From positions 9,548,001 through 9,612,000 of the forward strand of contig OZ005695.1 in NCBI GenBank assembly GCA_963930775.1: 64,000 bases of DNA. The letters are read 5' to 3'. The notes under the pieces were generated by a model, which saw only the letters and a program-made list of their open reading frames with translations, was not told where the DNA came from and made no database searches. Shown one piece after another: positions 47,237 through 58,239 of this stretch. How positions within the stretch are numbered: the stretch's first letter is position 1; each line of letters opens with the position of its first letter. The stretch is from Cliona cf. orientalis (lineage: Eukaryota; Porifera; Demospongiae; Clionaida; Clionaidae). The position numbers and the translations under genes are program-made.

Positions 47237-50200
47237 TTAAGACGTTTCTCGAAGAGGCGTTGAGAGATCGTTTTGTGTGCGGACTGGGGAGCAAGGCGAT
47301 CCAAAACTGCTTGCTAAACAAGAAGGAGCTGACTCTCCAGAAGGCCGTCGAGGTAGCTACGGGTATGGAAGCTGCGGCGAAAGAAGTCACAGAGCTGCAG
47401 GCTACCTCTACTGCAAACGCTGCGAGTGCAGGTACAGCGAAAAAGGACGTGCTCAAGGTCACAATCAACTGCTACAGGTGTGGGAAGTCGAACCACAAGC
47501 CAATTAACTGTCCAGTGAAAGGATTACGTTGTCACAACTGTGGTAAGGTGGGCCACATAAAGAGAGCCTGTAAACAAGCCAAAAGGAATTCCAGTGTACA
47601 GTCATCAGATAAGAAACGTACACACAGAGTAAAGACTGTACTATTAATAGAAGCTACTGATGCAGACACAGAGTCTGAGGAAGACATGTACTACCTCAAG
47701 TACATGGCAGCCAAGCCTACTGGACCGATCAAAGTGGACGTGCTCCTAGACAGTAAGCCTGTGAGTATGGAGTTAGACACAGGAGCTCCAGTGTCATTAA
47801 TGTCGAAGAAGATGCTGGATGATCTGTTCCCTGGGTACACTCTACAGCCGTGCAGCCTCCCTATGCAGACTTACCTGGGAGAGCCGATAACTGTTGCAGG
47901 ACAAATGCAGGTGGAGGTACGCTATGGAGAGCAGAAGGAGACACTTCCACTGGTTGTGGTGGAAGGCAGGGGTCCAAGCCTTTTCGGACGACAGTGGTTG
48001 ACGAAGATTCGATTGAACTGGCAGTCCATCAACAATGTCAGGAGCCACCCTGGTTTACAGGACATCTTGGATCGACACCAAGAGGTTTTCAAGGCCGAAC
48101 TGGGCACATTGAAAGGATACAAAGCCCAGATTTCAGTCGACCCCAATGCTACTCCCCGCTTTTGTAAGGCCCGTTCAGTCCCCTACGCTATGTATGGCAA
48201 GGTGGATGAGGAACTGCAACGTTTAGAGAAAGATGGCATAATCGAAGCCGTACAGTTTGCCGACTGGGCAGCGCCTATCGTATCAGTGCTGAAATCAGAT
48301 GGGAAATCTGTTCGAATCTGTGGAGATTTTAAACTCACCGTGAATCAAGCATCAAAGCTCGATCGATATCCAATTCCCAAGATTGAAGATCTCCTCGCTA
48401 AACTGGCTGGTGGGAAACTTTTCACGAAATTGGACATGAGCCAGGCCTACCAACAGCTGCTCCTGGACGAGGAGTCCAAAAAGTTTGTCGTCATCAACAC
48501 CCATCGTGGGCTCTACCGCTTCAATCGTTTGCCCTTCGGAGTCGCATCGGCTCCAGGGATCTTCCAACGAGTCATGGAGAGTCTCCTAAGTGGAATCCCT
48601 GGAGTAGTGGTGTATATTGATGACATACTCATCACTGGAAAGACAGAAGGAGCTCATTTAGCTGCCTTGGAGGAGGTGCTGAAAAGACTCAGCAATGCAG
48701 GACTGAGACTGAAGAGAACAAAGTGTATCTTTCTTGCACCCTCCGTGGATTACTTGGGCTACCGTGTCGATGCCCAGGGCACCCATCCAACGGCGGAGAA
48801 GGTAAAAGCAATCCAGGAAGCTCCACGTCCAACCAATGTTTCCGAATTAAAGTCATATCTTGGTCTACTCACGTATTATTCGCGATTTCTACCGAATTTG
48901 TCGACAACCTTGGCACCACTGTACAAGCTGCTCAAGCACAGTGTAAAGTGGCAGTGGTCAGACGAGCAAGAAAAGTCATTCAAAGAATCGAAACAGTCGT
49001 TGCTATCGTCTCAACTTCTCGTTCATTTCGACCCATCACTCAACATTCGACTCGCTTGTGACGCCTCAGCCTACGGAATCGGCGCAGTATTGTCCCACGA
49101 AATGCCGGATGGATCGGAGAAACCTATTGGATTTGTCTCACGTACGTTGTCTGACGCAGAGAAAAAGTATTCTCAGATTGAAAAAGAGGGACTGGCGTGT
49201 GTATTTGGAGTGAAACGTTTTCACGCATACCTTTTTGGACACCATTTCACACTGCAGACAGACCATCGACCACTGATGTCGCTCTTCAATGAAAGCAAAC
49301 CGATTCCAGCTCAAGCATCAAACAGGATCCAGCGGTGGGCACTTACGTTGTCATCATATCAGTACACAATTGCCTGTCGAACAACCCAGCAACACGCTAA
49401 TGCGGATGCCATGAGTCGATTGCCTCTACCAGAGACGCCACAGAAGACTGTAGTTCCCCCAGAGTTCGTGCTGATGGTGCAGAAACTAGACGAAGCTCCG
49501 ATCACAGCTGCACAGATAGCTGCTTGGACTCAGCGAGATCCACTCCTCTCAGAAGTGCTCCAATACCTTCAAAACGGATGGCCAGCGTCTGCAAATGCTG
49601 AGTTAAAGCCCTACTGGACGAAAAGGATGGAGCTAACTTCACATACTGGATGTATCCTGTGGGCTGGGAGAGTGATTGTGCCACCCCCTGGTAGAACTCA
49701 AGTGTTACTGGACCTACACAGTGGTCACCCAGGAGTCACTAAGATGAAAGCATTGGCTAGAAGTCTAGTCTGGTGGCCAGGACTCGATTCGGAACTGGAA
49801 AAGATGGTGAAAGAGTGCTCACAGTGTCAACAGTGTCGACCAACTCCCGCAGTAGCACCCCTACATCCTTGGCAATGGCCAACTCGACCGTGGTCGCGCC
49901 TACATATTGACTATGCCGGTCCAACAGAAGGAAAAATGTTCCTCATCGTCATAGATGCTCATTCAAAGTGGATCGAGGTGTTTCCTATGACCTCAGCTAC
50001 AGCCTTGACTACAGTGCAACACTTGCGTCAGTTATTCTCCAGATTTGGCATACCAGATTCGATCGTCTCAGACAATGGCTCACAATTTGTTGCCAAAGAG
50101 TTTCAAGAATTTTGCAAGTCTAACGGTATCCAACACATTCGTGTAGCACCATACCACCCATCATCCAATGGGCTTGCAGAACGTGCTGTTCAAGTTTTCA

Positions 50201-50790
50201 AGCAAGGTATGAAGAAAGTTAGCAGTGGCACTATCTGGGACAGAATTTCCAAATTTTTGTTTCAGTATCGCATCACTCCTCACACAACGACTGGTCTACC
50301 TCCATGTGAGATGCTAATGGGAAGAAAGCTTCGCTCTCGACTTGATTTACTCAAGCCAGATGTTCAAGCTAGAGTCATCAGCAAACAAGCTAAGCAGAAG
50401 AGTAACCGAGACAAACACTGCAAACCTCGCACTTTCGTAGAGGGAGAGAGAGTCTATGCTAAGAATTTCGGTCAAGGAAATAGATGGTTACCAGGTCTCA
50501 TTGTTAGCAGTAAAGGACCAGTATCGTTCGAAATCGAACTGCAAAATGGAAAGAAATGTCGTCGTCACCAAGATCATTTACGACACAGAGCAACAAATGA
50601 CAGTGCTAGTGAGGATCAGACTGAAGAGAACACTTTGGTAGTTGATGGTGATGACGATTCGTCTGATGTAGAGTCTGACCCTGAACCAGAACGTGTTGAG
50701 AACAATTCACCCGAACCTGAAGCTAGTGGTGGTGAGAGCCGACGTTATCCAAGTCGAATTCATAGACCACCAAATCGGTATGGATTGTAA
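47237..50790 (+). CDS. pol: gag C-terminus plus pol polyprotein (PR-RT-RH-IN)
   Basis: An open frame of about 1180 codons. It has no ATG at its left end because the frame formerly continued from gag. Two CCHC zinc knuckles (CYRCGKSNHKPINC, CHNCGKVGHIKRAC) are followed by aspartic protease ELDTGAPVSLMS (near 47776), reverse transcriptase with YIDDILITG (near 48612), RNase H CDASAYGIGAVL, integrase HHCC zinc region (HSGHPGVTKMKALARSLVWW, CSQCQQC), and a DDE core (HIDYAGP, SDNGSQF, E 36 residues after the second D). A GPY/F module (RWLPGLIVSSKGPVSFEIEL) ends the integrase. No chromodomain or env was seen. The catalytic residues are intact, so pol appears undamaged although the element cannot make normal Gag from this copy. 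Confidence 0.95.
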
Positions 50791-50847
50791 ACTCTTGAAC
50801 TTATATGTTGTTTAGTGATTTTTGAGTGTGTGTGTACTCTCTATTTT

Positions 50848-50860
50848 AAGGGAGGAGGAG
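50848..50860 (+). promoter_or_regulatory. Polypurine tract
   Basis: aagggaggaggag lies immediately before the 3' LTR, the position of the plus-strand priming site of LTR elements. Confidence 0.85.
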
Positions 50861-51032
50861 TGTAGTATATTGTGATGTAATGCATTTCAATGTTATGTAT
50901 GTTCGTGTATTTAGAATGCTTTGTGCCTATTTATGTGTATGTACCTGGGTATTAAAACAGTTGATGTACTATTGTTGAGTGGCTCCCTAACGTGCGCAAG
51001 CCTGCACTTCTACTATTTACTCGGCTACCACA
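50861..51032 (+). repeat. 3' LTR
   Basis: 172 bp; no difference from the 5' LTR was seen. It is followed by the second CCACC target duplication. Confidence 0.95.
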
Positions 51033-53118
51033 CCACCTCTGTCTTTAAAGTCACGTGGGTAATTATTGCCAACTTCAGCAAATGGACTCACAGCACATCT
51101 GTCTAGTAGTCCTCCATAGAGAGTGGAACCAGAAGTGCTAGCATGGTTTTGTGAGAAATGCATACTCTGTGTCTTGAGATTTGAAAATCCATAACCATGG
51201 AGACCAAGTACTTGAAAGAAGCACTCTATCACTGTGCTGCTAGCACATGTACCAGAGTTGGTGTCATCATCCACATGTATTGCACCACCATAGTTTGCAC
51301 TGTTGGCAGAGAATGTTGTTGTATTGAAGTCATTATCATCATCATTTAAAAAAAAACATACTTCAGAATATAAAGTTTTGTATTGGCTTCCAGTGATAAT
51401 CCACCTCCCCTCTCTGCTGTATTTCCTGTGATGCTTATTCTTGTACCAGTGTAGAATATTATGACATTGTTATTATCAGTGGATGAAGCTGCCTTGATAG
51501 ATGAGCCAATGGCGTGGAGTCCTCCCCCTTTATGTGATGCAATATTATTCAATAATACAAGGGCACTCTCTTGTTGGCAGTTTAGTTCGCTGTTTGAGAG
51601 GTAGACACCTCCTCCATTTCCAGTGGCTGTGTTATGTGCTATAGTTACATCACCATTCACATAGAGTTTGCTGTCAGTGGAATGTATTGCTCCACCATTT
51701 TCAGCATGGTTATATTCAAGATTGCATACTCCATCAAAAAATACATTGCTCTGAAATAGAGTTATTGCACCTCCTTCTTGGAAGTCACCTGAGACAGTTT
51801 GTGATGGTGTGTTATTCACAAATGTAGCATAACCATTGAAAGTGATGTTGCTGTTGAATGCCACTAATGATCCCAAGTTGTTGGAGAATGTAACATTTCC
51901 TGAGTCATCTCCAAAAATTTCTGAGTTAGATAAGTATATCACAGCGTACCTATCAGCCTTGTTGTTATCGGCTAGGAGAAAGCTATGTATATGTTGAATT
52001 ATAGATCTGAAAGTTGCATAAATAATTGCTCCAATCGGTGAAACATTATTAGTGAAGTTACTACCAGCCATAGTGATATTGCTGAAGGCAGCATGCAGTA
52101 CTCCTCCTCTATCAATGGCATTGTTACCATGAAATCCACTTCCTTCTATTGTGGTAGTACTGCTGATGGAACACAGTACTCCTCCCTCGATGGCATTGTT
52201 ATCTTGAAATTCACTTGCTTCTGTTGTGATAGTACTGATGTAGGGATATAGTACTCCTCCATGCCAGGCATTGTTATCATGAAGTCCACTTCCTTCTATT
52301 GTGATAGTACTGCTGATGGAAAACAGTACTCCTCCATAGCTTGCACTGTTATTATGAAATCCACTTCCTTCTATTGTGATAGTACTGCTGTTGGAATACA
52401 GTACTCCTCCAAACCAGATGGCATTGTTACTAACAAGCACATTACCACTCATGTTAATGATGCTGTCCTGTTTTGCAACTATAGCTCCACCGAAGTCTGC
52501 TCCGTTATCTTCAAATCTGCTTTGATGGATCTCAACTGTACTGTTGGTAGCAATAATTGCACCACCAATGAATCCATCAAATGAACACCCATACCCAGGG
52601 TCAACTACAGCACATTCTCTGTATGATCCGTTTCTATTGGATAGAAAAGTGCTGTTGACAATCTGTGCTGTTGTTTCAATTAGCTCTAGGGATGTTCCAC
52701 TATTCTCTTGACCTTTAAACTTTGTATCTTCAACCACAAATTCTTCAACATGTCTCACTTGATTTCCTCCACATCCAATGAACTCCAGGTTAGTGATGTG
52801 AATGCTCTGTGATTGATAGAATTGCATACTCGAGTCACTTGTGCATTTGATTTGTGCTGTTGAGTTATCAGACTTCATTACAAAGTTGTCCACATTTGAC
52901 AATGTTAGGTTGACATTGCTGAGGTGGTGTGTTCCAGGGAGGAAGACCAGTGTGGTGTTGGAGTGGAGAGAATGGCTCGAGTTAGCAGCAAACTGGGAGA
53001 GGGTTAGACATGGCTGCACGGTGCAAAGGTCAGCTGAGTTGGTTGTGATGTAATAGACCTCACTGGCTGCTTGGTTTAGAGAGCAGAGGATGAACAGTGA
53101 TAGAGTCAAGAGACTCAT
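51033..53118 (-). pseudogene. Receptor copy 2, N-terminal half, with poly-T frameshift
   Basis: The start MSLLTLSLFILCSLNQAASE matches the signal peptide of copies 1 and 3. The ectodomain has five ~25-residue GGVL rungs (SSTITIEGSGFHNNSA type) at about residues 233-356. After KLYILKYVFF the frame stops in a run of nine T (minus strand, 51348-51356); the homologous reading continues in another frame through GAIHVDDDTNSGTCAS and DRCAVSPFAEV to the retrotransposon border. This copy therefore has two lesions, a 1-nt-type homopolymer shift and the 5.4-kb insertion. The shift could be a sequencing error. The family promoter is intact upstream. Confidence 0.88.
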
Positions 53119-53290
53119 GCTGTCTTGCTTGAGACAGGTTTTGGATCAATGCCTATTGTTCTGCTGTATGCTGCTGAAGAATTTCGATGTATTAGGAAAG
53201 TTTTAGCTAGTGTGATGGTTGACTGCTCAGTGGTTGGATGATTCCAGCTGCTCTGACTCTAAGCCTAGCAGCCACTCACTTTTATAATCG
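53119..53290 (-). promoter_or_regulatory. TATA-containing promoter and leader of copy 2
   Basis: TATAAAA on the minus strand at 53280-53286, with the same leader blocks (CATCCAACCACTGAGCAG, CATACAGCAGAACAATAGGC) as the other two promoters. Confidence 0.7.
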
Positions 53291-53980
53291 ATTGTATGGC
53301 CAGTTTATGTAATGCCGCATTGTAGCATGTTTTGATAAAATTTATGGAAGGCTAAATTATCATGCAATTTCCCCAGATGATGAAGGAATGCTTTGTTTTA
53401 GAATATCTTCTCTCTGAGAGTAGTGCATGCATTAATACTATTATTACTGCTGTAACTAATAATCTCGTTTCTCCTTTATCAATTGTATGACGTATGTAGA
53501 GTGTATGTGTCACTGTAATCTGAGAATTCTCATGGGACAGGTATAGTATGACATTATGCAGTTATGCCAGACTGGCTGAGTTTGTTATTCACAAATTGAC
53601 ATGTTTGTACTGATAAGCAGATACATCAAACTTGTTGGTTTGTGAGTATCAAGCTGGCATAGTTGCACGTAGACTTGTCTCATGACGTCATGACGCATGA
53701 TTGTTTCTTCCTTTCCTTAATTTGTAGCTAATACTGTGCAGCATGTAGAGTACTAGTGTAGCTACTACTGTAATCATAAGAATAGAATTCTCATTGGACA
53801 AGTATGGTACAATCCAAATATGCCAGTTTTTTTACTCACAAACTGGCATGTATGACATAATGAATGCACAGGAGTGCAAAACCCTCACCGCTACACGCAT
53901 GCATGACTCATGCACATGTAGATCTATAGTAGCTGGCATATCTCAGTGTGTCTATATACCTGCTCAATATAAGGAGTATT

Positions 53981-54025
53981 GAACTAGATACATACTACCA
54001 TATTATGGTAGTATGTATCTAGTTC
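53981..54025. repeat. Near-perfect 45-bp palindrome
   Basis: Two perfect 22-bp arms (left arm begins gaactagatacatactacca) are separated by one base. It can form a cruciform or hairpin. No surrounding gene was seen. Confidence 0.95.
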
Positions 54026-54338
54026 GATATTATTATACATCCTGCACCTGAGGTACTCCAGTTTTCTTCAGAGTCAGTGCATGATATAGGCTAGGGGGAA
54101 GGCACCTGCCTATGTCACTATAATAACTGAAAGCCTCTGTGACTACTTAAACTCAATTATGCACTTGAGAGACACAGCCTGTTTACACTATCACTGCATT
54201 GACAACTGACCAGCAAGGCACAGAATGGCAACCACAGCTGCACACTATTATACCACTGGGCAGGACTTAACGTGACCACTCTTCCTTGATGCCTGGTAAT
54301 CCTCAGATGCGTACTTTCTCTCAGACGACCCTTACCAT

Positions 54339-54452
54339 GCGGACGGACGGACAAACAAACGGACGGACGGACAAACGGACGGACGGACGGACGGACAAAA
54401 ATCGCCAAACGATTGCAGTAACCCTCCGCCTACGCTTTGCGGCGAGGGTTAA
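54339..54452. repeat. (GGAC)n/(AAAC)n microsatellite with adjacent hairpin
   Basis: cggacggacggac tracts interrupted by aaac are followed by aaccctccgcctacgctttg and then cggcgagggtta, a short inverted repeat. The combination looks like the end of a repeat-associated element. It produces a spurious frame of RPSV repeats. Confidence 0.8.
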
Positions 54453-54746
54453 TAATATACTTAGTCTATTCTGAGGGATTGATGCTTCTACTGTTACCTG
54501 AAACCCAGCCTCTCGTAGATGGTGGAGTCATTCTTCCATATTATTGTTGCTCCCGCTATTATAAGTCATGATGCTCAGTTTCAGCATATTTTTATAACCA
54601 CATGCATGATTTGGGTTGTATAGTGTATAAAACTGAAGCAACCCACAGTAATCCACTTGTTTTTATTAATTAGCTCTGAAGCGTTCATCCCACCCATGAC
54701 AATAATAATTATGCATGTGCACACATACACACGCGTGCCTCACACA

Positions 54747-55056
54747 ACTATTCTCTTCAAAATAAGCTTGGCCCCATTAGGTCTGAAAATAATTTATACC
54801 ATTAATTTTGGCAAAATCATAATCCTGCAGGTGTTTTCGTCCAAAGTGTCAAGATTATTATGATAAACTTTACAGCAATGGCGAAATTTATATTCCACTG
54901 TAATAAATATTATATGCAAGGTCACAGTTGGGTGACTCACTTTTCTAGTGCCATTCATGATCTTTGGTTAGTAGTAGCCATGGTAGCATGCTTGGGGGTC
55001 TGCGGTTACTAATGCATAGCTTACACATCAACATCAATATTTTTTTCTCAAACAGG
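54747..55056. repeat. Duplicated and collapsed intron pieces of the coiled-coil gene
   Basis: 54768-54965 matches 36745-36978 (cttggccccattaggtctg, aaaatca...cctgcaggtgttttc, tcacagttggg). 54975-55055 matches 41966-42048 (gtagcatgcttgggggtctg, actaatgcatagctta, tttttttctcaaacagg). Segments about 5 kb apart in the first locus are contiguous here, so the duplicate has a large internal deletion, or the first locus has later insertions. Confidence 0.75.
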
Positions 55057-56238
55057 TTTTAACAGACTACACAATAACCCAAGCTGAAACAAACACTAAT
55101 TGAAAATTAAAATATAGATAAACATTAATTAACCAGCAGCAGCAGCTAGAGTCCACTGTATGTGCGATTTGGGGATGGGTGATGAGAGTTGACCTCAGAT
55201 ACAGAGTCCTCCCTGCAATGGAGAAGGTTACAAGAAGAGGCTTGAAGCAGTTTTATGGTGGAATTTATTAGGGCTGTAGCATACATGTACAGTAATTGCT
55301 CGAGTCATGCACATCTTGAATTATAATAATGGTCTGTATGTAGTCTCTGTATTACGGATTATTCTTGCCTATTTGAAAATGAATTTAACAAAACAGGCTC
55401 TGAGCTACATACCTTCTGAACTAGTACTAGCAGACATTTTACTAACCACGCCTTCAAATTGGCAAATCTGAGCCTATTATGCTATATAGCATTACGCTCA
55501 ATGCCAATGCCACCAAAACTTTTATTCTAAAATTATGCCAGCATAATTGGCCGAAGCCTATACGTGACCAGTTATGAGAAAAGGAATGATTTGGGACTCT
55601 ATATATATATGTTGTTTTTAACATGTACCTTAATTATTGTGTGTACCATGGAGTAATATCTACTCTATGTTTATAATATTGATACAAGTACATACTCTCA
55701 CTACTACATTAATTTTGTAGAAAGGAATTTGGACGTAACTACGTATACTGAGTAGTTATTAATAATAATTTTGATTTTAACATGTACCTTGTTGCATGGT
55801 ATGGAGTAATGTACTGTACATGTAAACCAACGCTATGTTTGTTCCTATTATAGACACTGAATCACCAATACAAGTATACTCGAGCACTAGTCCATCAAAT
55901 TTTGTAGAATGTAAGTCTGATCAACATCATACTACCATCTATACACTCTCAATGATCCCTTTTCTCATAGCAGATTACACAAAACCTGCATGTGAGATTA
56001 TTAGACACCAAGGGCTTATAGACTACTGCTAATAAGTCACTAATAAGTACTACCAGGCACATGTACAGTACAGTGTATCATGGTACCATCTCATATTATG
56101 ATATGGTCCTAGAATTGTTCATAGAACCAAAAATGTCTGGGGCACTCACCCATGGTATTTTATACTACACACACACACACACACACATCACTCACACAGA
56201 GATAGCGTGTCATGATCATAAGAAATTTTAAAACTGAC
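55057..56238. other. Spacer, no gene seen
   Basis: AT-rich sequence with a CA microsatellite at about 56168-56188 and a duplicated ttgat/gtacctt block (about 55618 and 55780). The open frame at 55835 lacks coding features. Confidence 0.5.
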
Positions 56239-56433
56239 TTAAAGAAGGGGAAGAGATCGATGAGCTTAGCCTTGGTGATGCTGAGAGGGAAGATAGGCTG
56301 TACTGTGACCTGCTGTGCAGTGCTCTTCTCTTTAGCCTTGGCGCTCGGAATGAGAGCTCGAGCCTGATCGAGTCGAACAAAGCTTGAAGATGTACCTCAA
56401 GTAGTCCTGTAGTCGCTGGCGATGCTCCTCTAC
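56239..56433 (-). pseudogene. Broken PX-domain C-terminal segment
   Basis: On the minus strand the sequence reads VEEHRQRLQDYLR and then, one base out of frame, FVRLDQARALIPSAKAKEKS and PLSITKAKLIDLFPFFK. The first part resembles the VEERR-QL-YLR helix and the last part the terminal L-PFF helix of PX domains such as those of SNX29-like sorting nexins. The two parts cannot be joined by an intron because only about 14 bases separate them, so a frameshift or deletion is likely. Family assignment is tentative. Confidence 0.45.
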
Positions 56434-56571
56434 CACTTAAGTTGACCTACTCTGTATAGGGCAAGCAATAGAGCAAGAATATTATGATTAGTTATGACTA
56501 GTTAATAATAATTATTGAGATCTAATACAATACTATAATAATAGACCTTATAGTAACTAGTGGGGTGCCAA

Positions 56572-56840
56572 TTTTCGTTATTTTCATGGTTGACTTAATT
56601 GGTAGTCACGAAAATTTTCTATCCATGAAAATTAATGCCTCAACAGCTACAGTGATACAGATATCAAGACTACAAAGCAAAAAATTTAGCGTCCCATGCA
56701 GAAAAAAGATGATACTACTATAATATATTATTATATTATCCCTTAGATGTGCATATACACACACATGTACAGAATACCTTTCTCCCGACAGTTTTCTTTG
56801 GAAGGAAGTTGAAGATGCTAGCGTTGGGCAGACATCTCTA
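56572..56840. repeat. Duplicate of the 34660-34900 block
   Basis: The two segments share ttttcatggttga, gcagtcacgaaaa/gtagtcacgaaaa, cagctacagtgatacaga, atacctttctcccgacagtt and gctagcgttgggcag. The shared block is upstream of receptor copy 1 and far upstream of copy 3, another trace of segmental duplication. Confidence 0.8.
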
Positions 56841-56856
56841 AATCATTACCTCACTA

Positions 56857-57067
56857 TACCTTAGGGTTATGATTATTTTAGCGGATTTTGGAAATAGTAC
56901 AAGTGCATTTAGCGGGTTCTCATTTTAGCGATTTTTCCAAATTAACATTCTATTTATTCGAAAATGTTGAAATTTTTAATATTTGCGGGTACAAATATTA
57001 GCGAAAATCGGGCAAATCGCTAATTTCGCTAAATTTAGTACCCGCAAACAAAAGTGACCTTAAGGTA
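56857..57067. mobile_element. MITE, TACCTTAGGG family, second copy
   Basis: The left end TACCTTAGGG and right end CCTTAAGGTA are inverted; the interior matches 8567-8771 (tttagcgatttttccaaattaacatt, gggcaaatcgctaat). It inserted directly before the duplicated last exon of the coiled-coil gene. Confidence 0.8.
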
Positions 57068-57115
57068 ACTAATTTTTTGCAGGAAGAACTTGGTCACTAT
57101 TCGACAAGAAAATCT
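57068..57115 (+). pseudogene. Duplicated terminal exon of the coiled-coil gene
   Basis: An acceptor (aattttttgcag) followed by GAAGAACTTGGTCACTA matches the last exon at 42808-42825, but the stop codon is altered (TAA to TAT). Sequence shared with 42840-42890 (gttctttcttgtgctaacca) resumes at about 57489, after a later insertion at 57126-57460. Confidence 0.6.
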
Positions 57116-57125
57116 TGACTATTAT

Positions 57126-57460
57126 TACCCCGCGCGCATGCGCAAGGGGTAAAGCAATCGGTTTGTATGTCTGTTGTTGTTGTTGTTGTAGTTGTCGTCG
57201 GCACGAAAATCGCCAGATCTCGAGTTCTAGGCGTCTGTGCGTGTTGTAAGCAAAACCAATCGATAGATATCGGTGAAAAACAGGTTTTTACGCGCTTCGA
57301 ATTGCTCAAAAAGGCTTACTAGTGCTACAAATCGTGCATTTTCTGTTCTGCATGCCTGTGGTTTGTCGACCACACCCACTCTTTTAGTATGCTGATGCAA
57401 CTGCGCATGCTCAAGCTCAGTGTTGAAAAGGGTCGTCAAGTCATAAAACAGCGCGGGGTA
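57126..57460. mobile_element. Non-autonomous element with CCCCGCG termini at a TA site
   Basis: TA-CCCCGCG at the left (57126-57134) and CGCGGGG-TA at the right (57452-57460) fit terminal inverted repeats with a TA duplication. The left end contains an internal palindrome (accccgcgcgcatgcgcaag) and a (TTG)n tract. The element splits sequence that is contiguous after the exon at 42825, which independently supports insertion. Confidence 0.8.
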
Positions 57461-58239
57461 TGTGCTCTACAGAGCTCTAGTTACTGTAGTGTTCTTTCTT
57501 GTGCTAACCATGCCGCTCATGATAGTACTAATTTTATTATGTCATTGTGTGATTCTTGAACCACGTCTTGCTTATTATAGGCATTGTGTCCATGGTAGTC
57601 TTCCTAAAGGGATATGGTACAGGGACACCAGACTTTTAAGTATCCTAAATCAAAGTACCACTAGTTAGGACTTTCCCAGTTGATCACCCATTTCATTCAA
57701 CTCTCAAGATCAAAATCTTTAATATTCATGCGAACTACATCTCTCATGCATTGTATTATAATTATCATGACTGTTAGCTGTGTCAAGCGCTGGAGCGGTC
57801 CAGGTGTGAAGATACGTTAAATTGTGTTTCAGATCACTCAAAAAAATTATCTTAATCCAAAATGCAGGACAAAAATCAAAAAAATTAATGTCATACAAGA
57901 ATGAATGATTAGCTAAATGAAACAAAAACTGAGTGAGTAGCAAAATTAAGTTCTGGCATTGAGCATCCGCCTCTAGAGGCCATGCTCCTACTCGACAAAA
58001 AGCAAATAAGAGTAAAACAAGTTCCTTAACACCTACTATCACATGAAACATTACTAGCTAGATGATGTTGTCCTGCTTAAATACATAACTCAAGAAGGCC
58101 TATTACAAAATTTTTCTTATAACATCATCATGTAGAAAATAAGCACACTAATGTAGCATTAAGCAATTTATTGTTCAGTTTCTATTAAATTTTTTATTCC
58201 TGAATATAATACCTTTCAACATTTTGCTCGAGGATTATA

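Larger units (their letters stand above)
45665..51032 (+). mobile_element. Ty3/gypsy LTR retrotransposon inserted in receptor copy 2
   Basis: A 5368-bp element with 172-bp LTRs at both ends, a tract resembling a primer site just inside the left LTR (ttggcgacgagg at about 45838), one gag-pol frame and a polypurine tract before the right LTR. The 5-bp CCACC is present on both sides (45660-45664 and 51033-51037) and once at the same place in the uninterrupted copy 3, confirming insertion with a 5-bp target duplication. The order protease, reverse transcriptase, RNase H, integrase, with no env, is that of Metaviridae. It lies antisense to the host gene. Its gag is interrupted by a nested element. 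Confidence 0.97.
53291..54746. other. Spacer with duplicated ~100-bp block and GGAC repeat
   Basis: No gene was recognised. Two diverged copies of a block containing gagaattctcatggga or gaattctcattggaca and atgccag lie at about 53515-53610 and 53765-53860. A minus-strand stretch near 54497-54560 has splice-like borders and could read STIYERLGFR, but no companion exons were found. Confidence 0.45.

Noticed and set aside
54157..54408. Minus-strand frame with RPSV repeats
   Set aside because: Translation of the GGAC microsatellite.
54497..54560. Exon-like minus-strand stretch reading STIYERLGFR with a GTAACA donor
   Set aside because: It resembles a GNAT acetyltransferase motif, but no other exon was found; too short to annotate.
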